Positions 42,098 through 43,201 of a stretch of DNA of 43,201 nucleotides are shown here, one piece after another. Under the pieces are notes generated by a model. The model worked only from the letters and a program-made list of their open reading frames with translations, searched no databases and was not told the DNA's origin. The translations under genes were made by a program, and so were the position numbers. The stretch is from Sphingobacteriaceae bacterium UBA6709 (GTDB lineage: Bacteria > Bacteroidota > Bacteroidia > Sphingobacteriales > Sphingobacteriaceae). The stretch lies in NCBI GenBank assembly GCA_002454425.1, contig DKIV01000026.1, forward strand, positions 25,228 to 68,428, in the 5' to 3' direction. The number at the start of each line of letters is the position of its first letter. Within the stretch, counting starts at the first letter, position 1.

Positions 42098-43201
42098 CTA
42101 CTTAAAGTACCCTATTGATTGTCAGGCAATTTATACATTAACCGTAATAAAAACAATTAACAAATAAATTCAGTAAAAAAATTCTCTCTCACCTAAGATG
42201 CCATTAAGGGAGAAGCAGCTCTTTCCCGGACCGAAGAGGATTTTTTGTAGCATCAACTGCCACGTTGGGGGAAGATAAGATGATGTCAGCTTGTTGTAGA
42301 AGATCGGGGCTGGTTAAATATACCCTTTAAAGATCACGGATACTCAAGCGTCCGTCAGGTACTCTTCCCTATCTGCATACTATATATTTCCAGCATTCCC
42401 CTTGATGCAAAAGATGTATGCTGATCGTTAGCTGATCTTCGCGGTCGTGAAGCGCACCCGAACGCTAACTTGTTACTCCAACGCAGGCAGTTCCCGGAGT
42501 TCAACAGCAAACCCTGTACTTGCCTGATTATTTGAATACACCGGATAATAAATTGATTCGGGAAAAGCTGCCCGATAGTGCCATTGAAGGCTCCGCGTTG
42601 ATACCAACCAGGTCCGGTGATGACCCTTCGCAACACCATGCTGGATTAGGCTTAATATCCTGATACCTTCGGGAAAAAACTCTGGTAGCAGGATGGGCAA
42701 GACACCTGTTTCCCTGACACGCCCGATGATCATGCTCATCCTCATGGAAAGGTTGCGCCACATGACGGCAAGCAAACAAGCTATCCTGAAAAAAAATCCA
42801 ATTTCTGATGAGGTAAAAATCCGTTTCATGACATTAAAAATTATAGTTCCAGGTCGTCTGAAAGCTCCCGACGACTTAGGAGTCCCCGTCAGCGGGGATA
42901 CAAATGCGGCAGTCGCGCCGCTCTGACAAAACAAAGATGAGCGATCATTTTACAGAAATCAATACCCTATCCTTTAAGCACTTAACTCTTCGCCTAAAAA
43001 CATACACCTTCGCGACAAAGTCCGCTCCTACGCTCAGTAAACGATGATTACCAGATTCCCGACCAGTATAGCAGGACTAGTACCAACATGTCGCACAATG
43101 TCGTATACTTTCATCAAAACTGCCCCTTCCATGGCCTCTCCCCGTTCCCTCAAATGGGCGGTGGTTCCCCCCTTGCTACCTACCTGTTCCGAGACTGACT
43201 C
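42098..43201. other. Gene-poor terminal region, possibly decayed
   Basis: I find no gene I can support in about 1.1 kb. Several overlapping minus-strand frames (longest 42473-42934, TTG start; internal ATG at 42829) show no recognisable motif. A plus-strand frame 42469-42663 has no start codon but reads TLYLPDYLNTPDNKLIREKL, loosely like the P-x-L-P-D-T-P-E-V-R segment of sulfatases, so it may be a fragment. A 36-codon frame begins at ATG 42951. The region looks like remnants rather than functional genes. Confidence 0.35.

Noticed and set aside
42473..42934. 153-codon minus-strand frame considered as a gene
   Set aside because: It starts with TTG, overlaps other frames of similar length, has no family motif, and lies in a region that looks decayed.
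1..43201. Search for CRISPR arrays, tRNA or rRNA genes, and complete insertion sequences
   Set aside because: No regularly spaced repeats, no tRNA-like cloverleaf or rRNA sequence recognised, and no transposase gene seen by reading the window.

Overview
The window looks like a chromosomal segment of a Bacteroidota bacterium, most likely a Sphingobacteriaceae (Pedobacter/Sphingobacterium-like) soil or plant-associated polysaccharide degrader. The evidence is two SusC/SusD outer-membrane pairs, many lipoprotein or Sec-secreted glycoside hydrolases, a B. fragilis-type promoter motif (TTG, about 20 nt, TAnnTTTG) in front of several genes, and protein families typical of the phylum (WbqC family, LpxL/HtrB-type acyltransferase, FUSC membrane protein, small S74-like secreted protein).

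Positions 1-16417 are mostly housekeeping. In order they hold: a conserved unknown protein with a kinase-like/aminoglycoside-phosphotransferase-like motif pattern; a small secreted NTF2-like protein preceded by a stack of inverted repeats; parE (minus strand); a 58-residue highly charged protein; ruvB; prfC; a secreted S74-like protein; a START-domain protein (minus); a FUSC family membrane protein; mgtE and a WbqC family gene (minus); a lipid-A-type acyltransferase overlapping a family 2 glycosyltransferase; and an OPA/UhpT-like MFS transporter. These units are mostly separated by clear hairpins.

Positions 36661 down to 16646 form one 20-kb minus-strand block with gaps of at most 90 nt. I read it as an arabinan utilization locus (PUL). 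In transcription order: a GH43-fold surface lipoprotein whose three catalytic carboxylates all appear substituted, SusC, SusD, SusC, SusD, a surface lipoprotein GH43 endo-arabinanase, GH51, GH51 with a CBM-like N-terminal part, a GH43, and GH127 (beta-L-arabinofuranosidase family). Together these would bind and cut arabinan at the surface, import oligosaccharides through two SusCD transporters, and strip alpha- and beta-linked arabinofuranose in the periplasm. No regulator for the locus (HTCS, AraC, SusR, sigma/anti-sigma) lies in the window. An 830-nt gene-free leader precedes the block.

Positions 37492-41978 hold three further minus-strand secreted carbohydrate genes: an SGNH hydrolase, a GH43 with an intact triad, and a retaining-type GH97. 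The last 1.2 kb (42006-43201) has no gene I can support. It holds at least one short protein-like fragment just upstream of GH97 and looks like decayed sequence.

I saw no rRNA, tRNA, CRISPR array or intact insertion sequence. The strongest candidates for something new are the degenerate GH43 lipoprotein at the head of the PUL, the divergent TonB-box region of the second SusC, the kinase-like unknown protein at 123-1175, and the nested inverted repeats at 1402-1527.
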